A DNA stretch of 45,039 bases from Nymphaea colorata (Eukaryota > Streptophyta > Magnoliopsida > Nymphaeales > Nymphaeaceae), in the NCBI RefSeq assembly GCF_008831285.2, contig NW_022204539.1:1-45039 (forward strand). Direction: 5' to 3'. A model generated the notes under the pieces. The model ran no database searches. It was given only the letters and a program-made list of their open reading frames with translations, and was not told the origin of the DNA. Position numbers and translations under genes: made by a program. The number at the start of each line of letters is the position of its first letter. Positions within the stretch are counted from its first letter, which is position 1. Of this stretch, positions 1 through 10,489 are shown piece by piece.

Positions 1-74
1 CAACCCCAACCCCAACCCCAACCCCAAACCCCAACCCCAACCCCAACCCCAACCCCAACCCCAACCCCAACCCC
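1..74. repeat. Left telomere, C4A2 repeats
   Basis: About a dozen tandem CCCCAA units run from the first base to about position 74. One variant unit has three A residues (26-28). This is the telomere of oligohymenophorean ciliates (Tetrahymena type). With the G4T2 array at the other end it shows the window is one complete macronuclear chromosome. Confidence 0.97.
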
Positions 75-137
75 ATTGTTTGCAATTGTTGATGTGATAT
101 TATGCTTTGTGTGATGGTGATTAGGAAGTAGGCAAAT

Positions 138-497
138 TCAATGTTTGATCATCTACTTGAGATCCTTCTGGAAGGCCTCGTTGAGTTCTGTTTCGCGGTC
201 CACCCATTTCGACCCCAGGTAGTTGAAGCGACCAGCCGGCGAAAGTGTGCTTGTGTAGAGTAGCTGTCTGCTGCTGGGGAAGGCCTCCACGGTGATCTCG
301 TGGCCCTTGGATCGAATGTTCAGAGAGTCTTCGTATGCGGAGATCTGGACGCTCTTGCTCTGCTGCTCGGCTGCTTCGGCGAGGGTGAAGATCTGGGCGG
401 CTGAGAGTCGCAGGAACTCCTTCTCAGGCAGCTGGGCGTACCTGACGAACATGGAGAACAACTTTATCATATTTGTATTTATAATTAAGGCAAGCAT
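138..497 (-). CDS. Small hypothetical protein next to the left telomere
   Basis: An open frame of 119 codons. It reads through one TAG (as Glu) just before the C-terminus and stops at TGA (138-140), about 60 bp from the telomere. The first in-frame ATG is at 497. A later ATG beginning MFVRYAQLPEKEFLRLSAAQ (near 452) is equally possible, because the preceding ~15 residues are hydrophobic, AT-rich and could be leader. The body is amphipathic and ends in a lysine-containing tail. I do not recognise a family. It is transcribed toward the telomere. The codon use (GC-rich third positions in the body) resembles nearby real genes, which is the main reason to call it. Confidence 0.5.
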
Positions 498-735
498 TAT
501 CAACCATCACCTAAATGAGACGAGCAGATAAGGAATAACCAAAGCATATGACTTTTTATGAGATTATCATCCTTATTCTTGCTTATACAGGTAAAAATGA
601 TGATTATCAGCTAATGATGGTCAGTTGGCTAGTTCCTAAATCTAGCTTATTAATCATTCCATCCTAATCCTTTGTCTTAGATATAATTTGCCATTATTGT
701 TGCTAAAGCTTATGCATTACATATTCTTTTATTAA

Positions 736-1547
736 ATGAACGCTCAGCCATAGCACGATATCTTCTTTATCCGCCACGGAGAGTCCACCAAAAACGATGC
801 CGCCCACAGGTACAAGGAATAGCGGAACCTGCCCTTTGACTGGGAGCTCTTCATGCAAGACCCTGAGTTCCTCAAAACTGTCATCTACAATCCCACCCAC
901 ATCGACTGCCATCTCTCAGAAAAAGGCAGAAAAGAAGTAATTTCCTTCCTATTCCAGTGCCTGTAGGCGCGCGAGTGCTACAAGGATCTCGAGTACGATC
1001 TCATCCTGGTGTCTCCTCTTCAAAGGGCGCTCGAAACATGCTCTCTGATCTTCCCCAACAGCAAGGTCCCCACATCGTGGAGCCACTGCTGAGCTAAACA
1101 TTCAAGCACAGCTCGGACATATGCCGAAGCATCGAGCTCAAGAAACAGCAGTTCCCCACCTTCGACTTCTCGCCAGTTGAAGCAGAGGGTGAGTTTTGGT
1201 ACATCAAAAACGACTCGCCCGAAAACCAGGCGCGATACTTCGAGGTCTTGAAGGAAGTCCAAAGCGAATACTACCACGAGAAGGCCAGAAGCATCATGGA
1301 CTTCATGCACCGCTAGCGCATCGGCTAGCAGCCTCTCAACGTGCGTCTGAGAGCCAAAAAGATCAAGGAGAGGCTCCGGTACTACCGGCAGAACTACAAG
1401 CGGATTGTGATCGTGTCCCACTTCTTCACGATCCGTTACCTGTGCAGTGAGGAATTTTAGGAAAATGACAAGCCAAAGCTGGGCCTGAACATGAAGAACT
1501 GCGGGATCCACTCGGTTTCGCTCGAGGAGATCAGCAAGTATGGATGA
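736..1547 (+). CDS. Histidine phosphatase family protein (phosphoglycerate mutase-like)
   Basis: The protein begins MNAQPEHDIFFIRHGES. RHG is the catalytic histidine motif of the histidine phosphatase superfamily, placed very near the N-terminus as usual. Further family marks follow in order: SPLQRALET (about residue 95), VEPLLSE (about 113) and a C-terminal VSHFFTIRYL carrying the second core histidine. About 270 residues. Several in-frame TAG/TAA codons read sensibly as Glu. One frame break lies near 1065, where a missing C in a CCCC run would restore the frame; the rest is open to TGA at 1545. Family members dephosphorylate small phosphometabolites or phosphoproteins; the substrate cannot be read from sequence. 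The tRNA-Asp gene follows 126 bp downstream. Confidence 0.85.
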
Positions 1548-1673
1548 TTTCACTACACCCATTATTCCGCATACTATTTGCCATCAAGATAGCTTCAACT
1601 TGCAAGCGGAAATGTTGAATGTTGAATGGGTTTAGGGGTAGTTAAGGGGGAAGGGGACGGGAGTAATAGCTGA

Positions 1674-1745
1674 TCCGCAATAGTATAGTGGCTATTATCC
1701 CTGCCTGTCACGCAGGAGACCCGAGTTCAATTCTCGGTTGCGGAG
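1674..1745 (+). tRNA. tRNA-Asp (anticodon GTC)
   Basis: A 72-nt cloverleaf without intron or encoded CCA. The acceptor stem TCCGCAA pairs with TTGCGGA, followed by discriminator G. The D-arm/A box contains TAGTATAGTGG (1681-1691). The anticodon stem CCTGC/GCAGG encloses loop CTGTCAC with anticodon GTC at 1707-1709. The T stem CCGAG/CTCGG encloses TTCAATT, giving B box GTTCAATTC (1725-1733). A T5-G-T5 run at 1747-1757 is a good RNA polymerase III terminator. The 18 bases between tRNA end and the neighbouring CXC gene stop show how tightly the chromosome is packed. Confidence 0.97.
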
Positions 1746-1746
1746 G

Positions 1747-1757
1747 TTTTTGTTTTT
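1747..1757 (+). terminator. Pol III terminator of tRNA-Asp
   Basis: Two T5 runs separated by one G begin one base after the tRNA discriminator base, matching the T-run terminators used by RNA polymerase III. Confidence 0.8.
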
Positions 1758-1763
1758 GAGTGC

Positions 1764-2333
1764 TCAAATATTAAAGAAAAGATGATGATCAAAGAAGTTA
1801 CCCTCCATCTTCTCCTACTCCATACCACTCTCTTCGTTCTCGCATTATAGGCATTTGCATTCTGGACCGCATTTCATTCCTGCGCTATGGCATTCACAAT
1901 AATTTTTGAGGCAGTGGCTTTTGAGGCACTTACACTTGATTTTGATGGCGACAGGTTTGCTGAGGAACAGTTTTTCCTTGTTTCCGCAGTCCCTGCACTC
2001 GCACTCAGCGCTGCAGGCCTCGCCCACCTTGAAGCACTCGCAGTAGTTCTTCTGACAGCGAGTCTTGGTGCATGTGCACTTGCGGACGGCGGGAGCCTAG
2101 GAGTCGGCGCAGGTGGAAGTGGAACGGTTTGACGTCTTCAAGTCGTTGGCTTAGTCCAAATGCCCAGCCACAGGAGCAGGCTGGTAATCATAGTTGAGAG
2201 AGCCTCTCTTGGCAACTTTTGGTTCAGAGCCAAGGATATCGAGGAGGTCGGGGTCCTCGTCGGGTTCGTAGAGTCCCTCCCATTAGATCATGATTTGTTC
2301 TTCCTGCTGCATGGGGTGATCCTCAATGTCCAT
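1764..2333 (-). CDS. CXC-domain (LIN54/tesmin/TSO1-like) protein
   Basis: An intact 189-residue frame starting MDIEDHPMQQEEQIMIEWEG and ending at TGA (1764-1766). The C-terminal half holds two cysteine-rich CXC/CRC repeats of the tesmin/LIN54 type: first RKCTCTKTRCQKNYCECF ... CSAECECRDCGN (about residues 84-118), then KCKCLKSHCLKNYCECH ... CGPECKCLECEN (about 130-165). Each binds zinc and in LIN54 contacts CHR DNA elements, so nuclear DNA binding is expected. The N-terminal 80 residues are acidic and low complexity. At the end of repeat two the UAA codon reads as Glu (KCLECENEE). No frame breaks and no introns, so it is a good control for sequence quality. It is divergent from TERT, sharing a 509-bp upstream region. 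Confidence 0.9.
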
Positions 2334-2842
2334 CTTTATTAATAACAATTATGACTGCTCCACAGCTCCACACATAAAAGTTCCTGTTTCTCAGACGAAC
2401 GCCCCCAGACGCTGCTAAAACAACGCCCTATACTCCCATCCCAGGCGGACAGAGGAAAATAGATAGGTACGGTTGTGGATTCCGAAAGAACAGAGATTTG
2501 TTTGGGAGGAGATAAAGGAGGGGAAAGGGACTTCCCCAGTCGGGATTGTGGTTTTGGCGGGAAGAGAGTTGGCAGGGATGGATGATTTGCTGGATCTGGT
2601 AATTTTATTGATGTTTATTAAAGCAGAGCTTAAAATAGCAATTCATCATTATGATAATTCCACACAATAACTATCACCAAGTTAGCTGCATCCCCTCTCC
2701 CCTGCAAACAAGCCACCATTAGCTTCAATACGGTTGCATTGATGCGATATGATTGTGGCAACTTTGGCCTTGTTGATGCGATCATGCATTTGAAATGAGC
2801 TATCAGCTATTAGTTATTTTGGAGGGACATTTTAGATAATCA
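2334..2842. other. Divergent intergenic region between the CXC gene and TERT
   Basis: About 500 bp between two divergent starts, so it should hold both promoters. The CXC side has an AT stretch (TAATAACAATTATGA, about 2340-2355) and the TERT side has TTTTAGATAATC just before the ATG. No convincing gene, RNA or repeat seen. Confidence 0.5.
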
Positions 2843-5841
2843 ATGAAATAAATCGCCTTCATCTCCCACAAGGAGACCCTCGCCGCCACCCTCCTCAACC
2901 TCACGCCCAAGTTCGAAACCCTCCTCTCCCTCCTCACCAAAGAAGTCCAGGCCAAATTGTCACAGGAGGACATCAAGTACTGCAATGACACCTTCCTCCT
3001 CCGCAACGAGGTAGTCATGGACGTGGAGCAGGAAGAGCCGCCCAAGAGCATCGAGCAGGTGCTGTAGTGGGTGGTGATCGAGCTGCTGGGACGCATCAAC
3101 AAGCCCTACGTGCAGTGCCTCGGCCAGGAGATCAAGGATTTCAAGCTGAAGACGCGCAACCTGAACTTCGGCCGCGCCATCATCGAGACCAGTCCCACCT
3201 TCCGCACCCTCTTCGCAGTCATGCCCCACAACCTCTTCTGCCACATCCTCATCAACTACGTCATCATCGTCCCCTACCACCAGGAGTACATTCAGGTGGC
3301 CGGCAGACTCCTCAACGAACGCTTCAACATGAAGGCCATCGGAGCCAGGAAACTGCCGCCGAGCCCGCCACCGACTCCAAGGACGCCTCCAACCACAAGG
3401 AATCAGCTGGGAAGGAAAACACCCCCGAACAACAGAAGACGGGGAACAATAAAGGAGGAAAAGGCGCATTCACCAAGTCACTCACCTACTCTACTTTCCC
3501 CATCCACCGCTTCCAGATCTTCTATTGCTCGGACATGAACCGCTCTCCCGGCTCTTCGCCAGAAGTACCGATTTCCCCACTTAGACATCTTCTTCGACAA
3601 GGGACAGCGGAAATCGATCTACATTCACGAGATCGACAGGCTGGTCGAAAGTGCATTGAGGAGTATTTCTGCAGCCGGGTGGCCCTGGGCGAGAAGCAAA
3701 TCAACCTCCTCACTCCCATCCTGGTGGACCTCTTTGAGTCGGTGCGAACCACCATGAACGTGCACATCTTCGGCGGGAAATTCACCTCTCGCTTCAACTT
3801 GCTGCTTTCCCGCTACTGCCGCCTCTCCCCCAACTACCACTCGCTTAAGGCACGCGTGAAGGCCTACGCTGGCGAAGGCAAGCCCTGCGACGTCAATGCC
3901 CTCTTCGACGACCTGTACGCGGAGAGCAGCAGCTACGCGCAGGTGAAGGACTGATCGGCGAAGTGGTGAGGCTGGCAGTGCCTGAGGGCTGCTGGGAGCC
4001 AAGAACCGCTGCATCCTGATTGCGATGCTGGACAACTTCATCAGCATGAAGCGGTTCTAGAACTACAAGATGGAGGACTTCCTCACCCGCATGGACGCGT
4101 TCGAGTTCGCATGGGCCCACTGCAAATACAACCCCATTCACCACAGGCGCATCGTCACCCGCAGGAGGAACTGCTGGCTCTCGCAGTGGGGTGGGTGATC
4201 AATGAGCTGGTCGTCCCCCTCATAAAGCTCAATTTCTACGTGACTGAGAAGCACAAGGAAGCCAACCGCATCTTCTACTACCGGAAGCCCATCTGGACGC
4301 TGATCAGCAAGACAGCCATGAAGCGGTTCAGTGAGGAGAACCTGGAGAAGGTGGAGAAACAGCAGATCCAGAACCTCAAGAGGCAGATGATGGACATTTA
4401 CCCTGAGGGCAAGCTGAGGATCCTGCCGAAGAAGGGTACCTTCCGCCCCATCATCACCTTCAACCGCAAAATTAGTTCTCCTCCGACACGAACACCAAGC
4501 ACAAACTGAAGGCCAACCTCAACCAAATCCTGGCCGATACGCAGCTAGTGCTCCGCAACCTCAAGAACATCCTGGGCAATAAGGGCTACTGCATATTCGA
4601 CAACCGGCAGATAGCCAAGAAGTACGATAGCTTTGTGCGGAAGTGGCGGGAAATGGGCAGTCCTCCCCTGAAATTCTTCACTGTGGACATCCACAAGTGC
4701 TACGACTCCATCGACACTTCCAAACTGCTGAGGATGATCGAGGAAAGCCCCCTCATTGACGATCTCTACCTGGTCATCAAGTACAACCGACTTTACCGCA
4801 ACAAAAAGGCAGTCTTCGGCTCAAACACCCCCTTCACTGGCTATTTCAACTACAAGTAGCGAGTGGCTGCAGTGCCGCTGAAGGACAATCCGATGCAGCT
4901 GAGGGAGGAACACCCAGTCCCGCCATCAACATCTTCCCCGGCAAGCAGAGACTCATCACCAAGGAAGCCATCATCGAAAAACTCAGGAGGATCTGCTCAG
5001 GGTCCATCGTCAACTATCGCAAGCACTCCTGGCTGCAGAAGCTAGGGATCCGCAGGGATTAATGTCTCAGGCGTGCTCTGTTCCCTCTACTTCTCCTGCC
5101 TGTAGGAGCAGTACGTGAAAGTGAAGGACGGTTTGCTAATGCGCCTAACCGACGACTATCTGTACATCGGTCCCTAGAAGTAGGCGGGGAAGGTGCTGGA
5201 TAGTCTGCTGTTCTGCGCGCAGAAGAACGGCTTCCGCTTCAGCGAGGAAAAGGTCTCCAAGAACTTCGCGCACCCCATCAGCCCGAGGGTCAACGACTCG
5301 CGCGAAATCGTATGGATCGGGAAGCGGATCAACATCGAGACGCTGGAGATGACGCCCAACTTCGAGATGAACGACCGCGTGGGTACGCCATGAACGTGAA
5401 CCTGGACCGGGGCAAGCTGAAGCGCTTCCTCAAGAACAAGCTGAAGTCCCTCCTCACCAACCACTTCGCCGCCTACTTCAAACCGCTCCTCTTCGAGTAC
5501 GCCCACCTCGCCTCCAACGCCCGCCTCTACATGCGCATGTCCCTCGAGAAGTTCTACCCCTTCCTGCAGCAGCTCACCAGCCAGGGATTCGACTCCGTCC
5601 CCGAACTGGTGCTGAAGGTGCTCAAGTCGTGCATCCACTAGTTCCTGGTCTTCGCGTGCATGCTGGCCGAGGAGAAGAAAACAGACTCCTTCTACTTCAA
5701 CTGTACGTGGAGGTGGGGGAGGAAGTGGTGGCATTTTTCAAGCGGCGAGGCAGCGACAGCCACCTGAAGAGCATCCCGCGCATCTTCCAGCACGACGTCG
5801 ACCGCATCCGCCGGCAGCTGCAGCCGGTGAAGCAACCATGA
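2843..5841 (+). CDS. TERT: Telomerase reverse transcriptase, with multiple frame breaks
   Basis: Catalytic subunit that copies the telomerase RNA onto chromosome ends. Motifs occur in TERT order: ciliate CP-like IFYCSDMNR (about 3515-3540); motif T, LNFYVTEKHKEANRIFYYRK (4228-4287); motif 1/2, GKLRILPKKGTFRPIITF (about 4408-4461); motif A, FFTVDIHKCYDSID (4674-4715) with the first catalytic Asp; motif B', GIPQGLNVSG after two missing bases (about 5047-5070); motif C, MRLTDDYLYIG with DD at 5151-5156; motif E region WIGKRINIETLE (about 5313-5349). The start MKEIAFISHKETLAATLLNL is the first ATG in frame. About twelve single-base breaks divide the frame (near 3330, 3548, 3650, 3947, 3986, 4190, 4472, 4907, 5049, 5056, 5386, 5701). 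Eleven look like missing bases and one an extra base, mostly in short homopolymers. None fits the GTA..AG 20-nt intron pattern. Net length is then 1002 residues, near the ~1100 of Tetrahymena TERT. Confidence 0.93.
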
Positions 5842-5908
5842 TGATATATGAAGTGATGCTATTTAATCATGGATAATAAATCTAGGATGGATGTTGATTG
5901 GATGCAGA

Positions 5909-6738
5909 TCATTCGATGTATTCCTCCTTGACCATGAACTTGTCGTCCCCTTCGTCACAACATGCCTACCTGCCATGGTCTTGAACAGCTCCTTCCTCTG
6001 CTCGCGCGCCGCCTCCTCCTGCCTGAGCAGCGCGGAGGTGGCCTTCAGCTCCTCGATCAGCGCCATCTCCATCTTGCGGCTCTCCTTGTGCACCACCGTC
6101 AGGATGCTCCCGAAGATCTTGGTCACGCAGTCCTTGTGCAGCAGCGAGTGGTAGTTCATGGCGATCGCCAAGCCCTGGCTGAACGCCTTGAAGTTGTTGG
6201 TCGCACGCAGTAAAGCGTTCCGGTGCAGGACGCGATCGCCGGCGTGGTCGACAGCCTGCCCGCCAGAGATCTTCTTCAGCTCGTCCTCCAAACTCTCCTC
6301 CTCGAGGGCATTTCCGGCAGCTGCTGCTCGGCAGGCTGCAGCTCAACCTGGGACTTGGCGGCCTCGGGGGGCTCCAGGGGCATCATCAGCTCCTCGATGG
6401 TGTCGTAGTTGCGCCCAGCCGGCATCATCTCCTCGATCTCCATGTGGTGTTGGGCGGCGAAGGCCTTCTCCTCTTCCTTCTGCAGCTCGACTAGGTCTGG
6501 TGGGCGTTACCTGGGGGCTCCGAGAAGGAGTCGCTCTGCCTTCTGGCTCTTCGGCGGGAGAACTTGCGGGTCTCCATCTTGATGGGGAGCTCGAGGTCGG
6601 GCTGGAAGTGGTCGCCTTCCTGGCAGAAGAGGCTGAGCGCCTTTCCAGTTCCTCGGTGGAGGGGTGGAAGGAGGCGGGGAGGGGCTCCGAGTCGTCCTCG
6701 CCGTGGGGGGCCTTGGCGTTGCGGTTGTTTGTGTACAT
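5909..6738 (-). CDS. Hypothetical coiled-coil protein with two 20-nt introns
   Basis: Starts MYTNNRNAKAPHGEDDSEPL at 6738 and ends EEYIE at TGA (5909-5911), convergent with TERT by 67 bp. Two 20-nt introns restore the frame: 6491-6510 (between SFSEPP and VELQKEEEKAF) and 5950-5969 (between FKTMAG and DDKFMVKEEYIE). Two further one-base breaks, near 6650 and 6303, sit in GG/CC runs. The product is about 260 residues: an acidic, proline-containing N-terminal half, then a helical Glu/Lys/Gln-rich C-terminal half (about residues 150-250) likely to form a coiled coil. I do not recognise a family. Confidence 0.7.
5950..5969 (-). other. 20-nt intron 2 of the coiled-coil gene
   Basis: On the minus strand it begins GTAGGC and ends CGAAG. 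Removing it gives a clean acidic C-terminus and a TGA stop 40 bases later. Confidence 0.8.
6491..6510 (-). other. 20-nt intron 1 of the coiled-coil gene
   Basis: On the minus strand it begins GTAACG and ends CCTAG. Removing it joins two long frames; retaining it leads to a premature TGA. Confidence 0.85.
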
Positions 6739-6888
6739 TCGGAATTTGAATTATATCGAGGAGGCTTCGGACGGCCCACTTCAAACAAATACTATTTCAT
6801 TATAAATTAGCAATGCTTCAAAAACACCATAAATGCATAAAATAATCTGGTCGATGCGAGGGATGGGGAAAGGAGGATTGTAAGTAAT

Positions 6889-7916
6889 TCATAAAAAATG
6901 ATCGATTTTGACTTCGTCGTCGTCCTTGGGCGGCTCGCAGTTGGGCGAGGAGATGCAGCCCTGCGACTTGGCCTTGGCCTCCCTCGCCATGACCTTGCTG
7001 CTGAGGATCCTGGCCTCAGCCTCCATGCGCTGGCGGATGTACTTGGCGCGCTGGGCGTTGAGCTTGGCCTTGACTGCCACTTGACCTTGGCGGCGTCGTC
7101 GTCCACCACCGACTGCGACGGCGAAATCTAGCAGTACTCGAAATACTGTATCTTTTTGGAATTTATCTCCACCTTCCGACGCTCCATCATCTCCTCGTCC
7201 GCACACTTCTCCGTCGTCTTCCGCGATTTCGCCTCCATTATCTTCGAAGGCTTCAACACCGACCGCTTTATCTCCATCTTGATCGCCGCCTCCACCTCGG
7301 ACCGGCACTCACGCTTCTCCTTGCTCACCGATTCCTGGTCCTACGATCTGGCTGTCCTCCTTAGTCCCTTGTCGGTGCTGAAGGTTTTCTTGCGAACGAT
7401 CGGTTTGTTCTGCAGGATCTGGTCGATGGAGATTTTGGTCTTGGGCTGCTGGTGGTCCTCGCAAGTGACTTCCATTTCTCTGTCTTGCGGGAGTGGCTTG
7501 ACGGCGGGCGGACGGAGCAAGCTTCCGATTTAGTTGAAGAGGAGGAGGAAGGAAAGGGAGGAGAAGAGGGCGAGCAGGTAGATGCCCACCGATAGGCCTA
7601 CTGCCGCCTTGCGGTAGTGGTGAGCTTCAGCGGTGAAGATGAAGAGGCTGAGGGAAGCCATGAGGACTTCCATGACCACCTGCATCACTTTCACCACCAA
7701 TGTCCACCTCCTTCGATTCAATACTGCCTACATAAAATTCTCCACAGCTTCCGCAGGGGTCTGTTATTCATCAGTCTATTTCTTGATGGTTTGCTGCGTA
7801 TTTTTTTCTTCAGGGCGTTCCTTATTTTGGAATTACCCCTTTTTTTTCGTTTTTGCCTTGCATCGCTCCGGCAACTTGCTGGTTGATCTTGGGGATGGTG
7901 GGGATCTGGCTTTCAT
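6889..7916 (-). CDS. Hypothetical membrane protein with charged C-terminal tail
   Basis: Reading UAR as Glu gives one frame of about 342 codons from ATG at 7916 to TGA at 6889-6891, with a single break near 7082 in a GG run. Order of parts: a Ser/Pro/Lys-rich N-terminus (1-60); two hydrophobic segments, VVMEVLMASLSLFIFT (about 76-91) and GLSVGIYLLALFSSLSFLLL (about 103-122), forming a helical hairpin; then about 210 charged residues with Glu/Lys/Arg-rich helices ending DDDEVKIDHFL. The frame is open further upstream into Ser/Pro low complexity, so the true start may lie 5' of 7916. Family not recognised. The layout suits a hairpin-anchored membrane protein with a cytosolic coiled tail, which is inference only. 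Confidence 0.6.
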
Positions 7917-9954
7917 CTTTGCTGGCGTTATGTCGAGAGTCGATTTCTTGGAGGGGCGGTAGGAGGGGGCGATTGTGGTGAAGAAGTGTGCGGATTTGGT
8001 TGGGGAGTATGATGAGCGGGGGGTGGAGGAGGAGGGCGAGGATGAGGGTGAGGAAGAGGGGGAGGAAGTGGATGGCGGAAGAAATATATTATATAAGTAT
8101 TAAACCAATTAGGATAGAAAATTCAAGAACAGTGGCTGCAGTGCAGACCCACCCCCTAATTGATATAGATTACTGCTTACCCTCATAGGGACTTTCGGGG
8201 AGCACCTACCCGGTCCCATTCCTGCAGTTGCTTTCTATGTTTTCGTTGATGGAGGGGGCGTGGCTGTGCCTATCCACATTCTATATTTATATTCTCTGGG
8301 GGTGGAAGTGGCGCGCTTGGGCGACCAGTTGAGTTTCATTTGAGTCGAGGGGGTGTGCAGGAGCGTTGGGAGGCAGGCTCATCGATATAGAATATAGTTT
8401 GATTAATAATATCAAAATTTAATATATCAAATTCTATAATCACTCCCCTCCTCTCCAATCCATCCATCCCCCTATAAATGCCCACGTCGCACGCCCACCC
8501 GCCCCCTCGCGCCAAACCTCATCCCGGTGCATGATTTTTATCAGATTACTGTAATAGTTGACCGTTATTTCGCCTCTATTCTCGAAATAAATTCCAAAAA
8601 TTGTGAACGCATATATAATTTCCCTTTTTTCAGGGGGATCAGTGCTAAAGAGGTCCTCACTGTGCCGCAAGCCGTCTGGTGGGAATGGTTTTGCAGGAAG
8701 ACTGTATTTTCTGCCTGGAGGTAAATTTTATTAGGAGGAGGGATATTTTTCGATGGGGAAATAAAATAACTCACCTCAAAATGGCCCAAGTTGGCCACCT
8801 GCATCTGCCGAGAGCGAAAACGCTGTCGCTGGCTTGTTTGGAGCATGCAAAATTGACTTTTTTGGTCAGTGACAAAAAGTGATACTCGCAAGTTAATCTG
8901 CCCTGAAATCACACGCAACCGCACCTCACTTGCTCTCAGATAGGTGGAGAGCAGGAAATGGAGGGCAGCTACTCAATTATTTTTCCAATTTCGATGCAGG
9001 CCCATTTTGAATAAAGTTCTAACGATGTCCTCCATCCTCCCCACATAAATACCAAACACAGTAAAAACTCATCTGTTCTGTTTACTATGGCGAAAGATGC
9101 GGGCAGGAGCAGTGAGGGATGCCGACGATCGCAATTACTTTTCCAATATTTTTATTTTCTGCTGACTTTCGAACGGCATCCACCGACTAAAGTATTGAAA
9201 ATCCACCTAAACACTCTACGACTGCTAGAGACAGCCGAACTGCATGGTAATGACCGTGCAGGATATGAATTGGCTGACGCCCTCATATGCACAGAAAAAG
9301 TGGAAGTCTCAGTTTAAATTATCTGCAAAAATACTAAAAGGGACAATAATTGCGTCAACAAAGCCACTCTGATGCTAGCTATGTTCGCATGATGCATTTT
9401 TGAAAATTTGGATGCCATCATTAAGCTACAAAGTTTGATCAACTATATTGATGAATATATGGAATGATTGGCTGACTTATAGATGAATACAATCAGGCAC
9501 AGTGTTTCTCAAGCTCGAGACAGCGTTTTAATCTCTCGCCCTCATCGACTGCGCCACCGATCTCACCTCACTCCCCGTGCTTATTTTTGACCACTCTTTC
9601 TCCACGTCCTTCGCGAAGTTCTCTCGCTACTCTGTCCCCTACGGCGGCGGCCAGGCACTTCCTTGGTCTTCCATCCCAGCTTCTCTAACAGATCTAAGTG
9701 AATGGGTTTGTACTATCGATGAGGAGGGAGATGCGTTCTCCGAAGAGGTGTTGATAACCTGGAGGAGGCCGTAGATGGCAAGGCCGGGTAGCGCCCAACA
9801 GCTGAGTCATACCATTCAATCTAATTATTTATTTATAAATCTCCACGCATATTTACTCCTACTTATGAAATGGAGTGACTTTATAGGGAAAGGCAAGATC
9901 GGCAAGAATGGTGGCAGGAATGGATGGATGAGTGATTTGTTATATTTTAACTAA
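7917..9954. other. Gene-poor stretch
   Basis: About 2 kb without a recognisable gene. It holds G-rich/C-rich low complexity (about 8000-8070), AT-rich blocks (8385-8440) and short open frames that do not resemble any family. One of these (9087-9392) is listed separately. The minus-strand frame at 8565-8924 has poor composition and was not accepted. No tRNA, repeat array or mobile element seen. Confidence 0.5.
9087..9392 (+). CDS. Possible small hypothetical protein
   Basis: An ATG frame of 101 residues (MAKDAGRSSEGCRRSQLLFQ...) that uses one in-frame TAA and ends at TGA 9390-9392. No family recognised. It is the best-formed frame in a 2-kb gene-poor stretch, but because only TGA stops translation in this code, frames this long arise by chance. 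Confidence 0.25.
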
Positions 9955-10412
9955 ATGGTCGCCAAGAGCTTGCTTTAACCATTATCGTTCTGCCTCTTCC
10001 TGGCATTCGCACGATCAGCCACTCCCGAATCCAAATCCAGTGCCTTTGGAGCAGGAGTTTCGATAGCTGGCCTGGTCCTCCTGGCAGTCAGCATCGCACT
10101 CTACGTGCTGGAAAGCCAAAGGTCAAATACGTCGAGTTCGAATCCTTCGAGGTGGATGACAAGAAGAAGAGCAGCGCCTTCAACACAGAAGTCAAACTTA
10201 GTCTCCAAAACGACTAAACAGAAAGCCACAAGTCCATCCCCCCACCCTCACAGTCCGCCCAGGACGCGAACAACCACAGCACATCCATCGACCGCAAGAG
10301 GAGGAAGCGAAAAGTGGACCGTCTGCAGGCCCTCAGCAAGAAGGAGAGCGCGTCGGACATACGAGGAGAGGGCGAAAAGTAGTACAGGGACAGTTGCATC
10401 GAAGTCGAATGA
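9955..10412 (+). CDS. Small single-pass membrane protein, signal peptide-like start
   Basis: Starts MVAKSLLEPLSFCLFLAFAR, a signal-peptide-like leader. A transmembrane segment GVSIAGLVLLAVSIALYVLE follows (about residues 32-51), then a hydrophilic tail with KRRKRKVDRLQ and a Ser/Pro/Gln-rich linker, ending SCIEVE at TGA 10410. One break lies just after the membrane segment (near 10112) and is solved by one missing C. About 152 residues: a short luminal N-terminus, one membrane span, and a basic cytosolic tail. The frame is open upstream, so the start is chosen on the leader. No family recognised. Convergent with the next gene by 77 bp. Confidence 0.55.
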
Positions 10413-10489
10413 TCGTCAGACTTATATTCGCAAATACTAAACACATCATCACTTCTGCACAATTTAACCCTTTTAGCCCTCCCTCCCAG

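Noticed and set aside
1020-1562. Long minus-strand open frame opposite the histidine phosphatase
   Set aside because: It is the complement of a clearly recognised gene with RHGES and VSHF motifs. GC-rich genes without TGA on the other strand give long antisense frames.
3067-3954. A 295-codon plus-strand frame as a stand-alone gene
   Set aside because: Its first third is out of frame with TERT sequence and its middle third is TERT in frame. It exists because of one-base breaks in TERT.
2843-5841. Programmed +1 frameshifting in TERT, as in Euplotes
   Set aside because: Breaks share no slippery codon or stop context and most resolve by restoring a homopolymer. UAA/UAG, the Euplotes shift sites, are sense codons here.
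8565-8924. Minus-strand frame of 119 codons in the gene-poor stretch
   Set aside because: Lacks a supported start, recognisable motif or coding-like third-position bias.
10125-10140. GTTCGAATCC, a tRNA B-box-like sequence
   Set aside because: It lies in the reading frame of the small membrane protein and no acceptor, D or anticodon stems surround it.
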